A stretch of 64,000 nucleotides of DNA from positions 3,887,501 through 3,951,500 of the forward strand of contig NZ_CP120679.1 of NCBI RefSeq assembly GCF_029537375.1, given 5' to 3'. Numbering within the stretch: the stretch's first letter is position 1; the number at the start of each line of letters is the position of its first letter. Positions 63,441 to 64,000 of the stretch are shown piece after piece. The DNA is from Bacillus sp. HSf4. GTDB taxonomy: Bacteria > Bacillota > Bacilli > Bacillales > Bacillaceae. The notes beneath the pieces are model-generated. The model saw only the letters and a program-made list of their open reading frames with translations, made no database searches and was not told the DNA's origin. The translations under genes and the position numbers were made by a program.

Positions 63441-64000
63441 TTATGCGTTTAAATCTGATACAACTTCTTTGCTTTCAAGGCGGGCTGCTTCTTCATCGTT
63501 TACGCGTTCGATATCAGCGCCAAGGCTTGCAAGTTTTTGATGGAAGTTGACATATCCGCGATCCAAGTGCTTTAATTCTGTCACCCTTGTATGACCGTCT
63601 GCGACAAGGCCAGCCAAAATCAGAGCTGCACCAGCCCGCAGGTCGGTTGCGGCCACTTCAGCGCCTTGAAGCTGCACAGGACCGTTAATGATGACAGAAC
63701 GCCCTTCAATTTTAATGTCTCCATTCATACGGCGAAACTCCTCCGCATGCATGAAACGGTTTTCGAATACGGTTTCTGTGATCATGCTGGTTCCATTTGC
63801 GCGCATTAAAAGTGCCATCATCTGTGACTGCATATCAGTCGGGAAACCTGGATGAGGCATCGTTTTTAAATCGATCGCTTTTAATTTAGCAGGGCCGATA
63901 ATCCGCAGACCGTCTGCTTCTTCCAAAATTTGAACGCCCATTTCTTCCATTTTGGCAATTAAAGATGTTAAATGCTCGGGAACAGCCCCTTGCACCAATA
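63441..64000 (-). CDS. murAA: UDP-N-acetylglucosamine 1-carboxyvinyltransferase MurAA (C-terminal part)
   Basis: The last 186 or so codons; the gene continues beyond the window. EPSP-synthase-like fold with MurA segments [58 protein letters not shown] and [20 protein letters not shown]. The catalytic cysteine region lies outside. It performs the first committed step of peptidoglycan synthesis. Neighbouring spoIID supports murAA (rather than murAB). Confidence 0.95.
   Translation of the reverse strand, partial: LVQGAVPEHLTSLIAKMEEMGVQILEEADGLRIIGPAKLKAIDLKTMPHPGFPTDMQSQMMALLMRANGTSMITETVFENRFMHAEEFRRMNGDIKIEGRSVIINGPVQLQGAEVAATDLRAGAALILAGLVADGHTRVTELKHLDRGYVNFHQKLASLGADIERVNDEEAARLESKEVVSDLNA

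Noticed and set aside
1..64000. CRISPR array, tRNA, rRNA, prophage or large riboswitch
   Set aside because: No regularly spaced repeats, cloverleaf-like genes, phage structural genes or known riboswitch core motifs were recognised on reading both strands; faint cases could be missed by eye.

Overview
The window looks like the chromosome of a Bacillus of the B. licheniformis / B. paralicheniformis type. Gene order follows the ywq-ywp-mbl-spoIIID-ywo-nrgAB-spoIIQ-ywn-moaA-spoIID-murAA arc of B. subtilis, and the protein sequences are close to that species. Several blocks are absent from, or elsewhere in, B. subtilis 168: a sorbitol PTS operon, a sigma factor/ClpP pair, a consolidated bacillibactin locus, an IS1182-type element and a formate dehydrogenase-like unit. 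Species and synteny statements rest on memory of B. subtilis, not on a search.

Left part (1-14,000), mostly minus strand. It starts with the tail of a helicase-like gene, ywqG, and the glcR-ywpJ operon. A complete sorbitol operon follows (SorC-type regulator, gutM, srlA, srlE, srlB, gutD and a fructose-6-phosphate-aldolase-like gene), transcribed from a near-consensus sigma-A promoter. Then come ssbB, ywpG, ywpF, mscL, fabZ, flhO-flhP, mbl and spoIIID. A plus-strand promoter with an embedded LexA-like box sits between flhO and mbl.

Middle part (14,000-30,300). This holds the ywoH-ywoG regulator/exporter pair, a GNAT gene and bcrC behind an ECF-type promoter. Next are ppaC, a manganese catalase, a DUF2071 gene, a CBS-domain gene, a CorA/CNNM divergent pair and nrgA-nrgB with a TnrA site. 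An ECF-like sigma factor is followed directly by a second ClpP. SpoIIQ (sigma-F promoter), ywnH, ywnF and clsB complete the region.

Siderophore region (30,354-49,560). dhbA-C-E-B-F, an MbtH-like gene and a DHA2-family exporter form one minus-strand unit under a perfect Fur box. A feuA-feuB-feuC-esterase unit follows, with its own Fur box, and then the AraC-type activator Btr. Synthesis, probable export, uptake, iron release and regulation of bacillibactin are therefore side by side. The transport ATPase and the phosphopantetheinyl transferase are not in the window.

Right part (49,800-64,000). This holds a DUF5362-like gene, ywnB and ywnA (with two matching 19-bp inverted repeats), a PH-domain protein and an M50-like membrane protein that lacks the catalytic glutamate. 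An intact IS1182-type element follows, inserted in a palindrome next to a structured repeat of about 190 bp whose truncated relative lies at 20.4 kb. Then come moaA-fdhD, an OFA-type transporter with a YdeP/FdhF-type molybdoenzyme, two paralogous secreted von Willebrand A proteins, spoIID and the C-terminal part of murAA, which runs off the end. No rRNA, tRNA, CRISPR array or prophage was seen.
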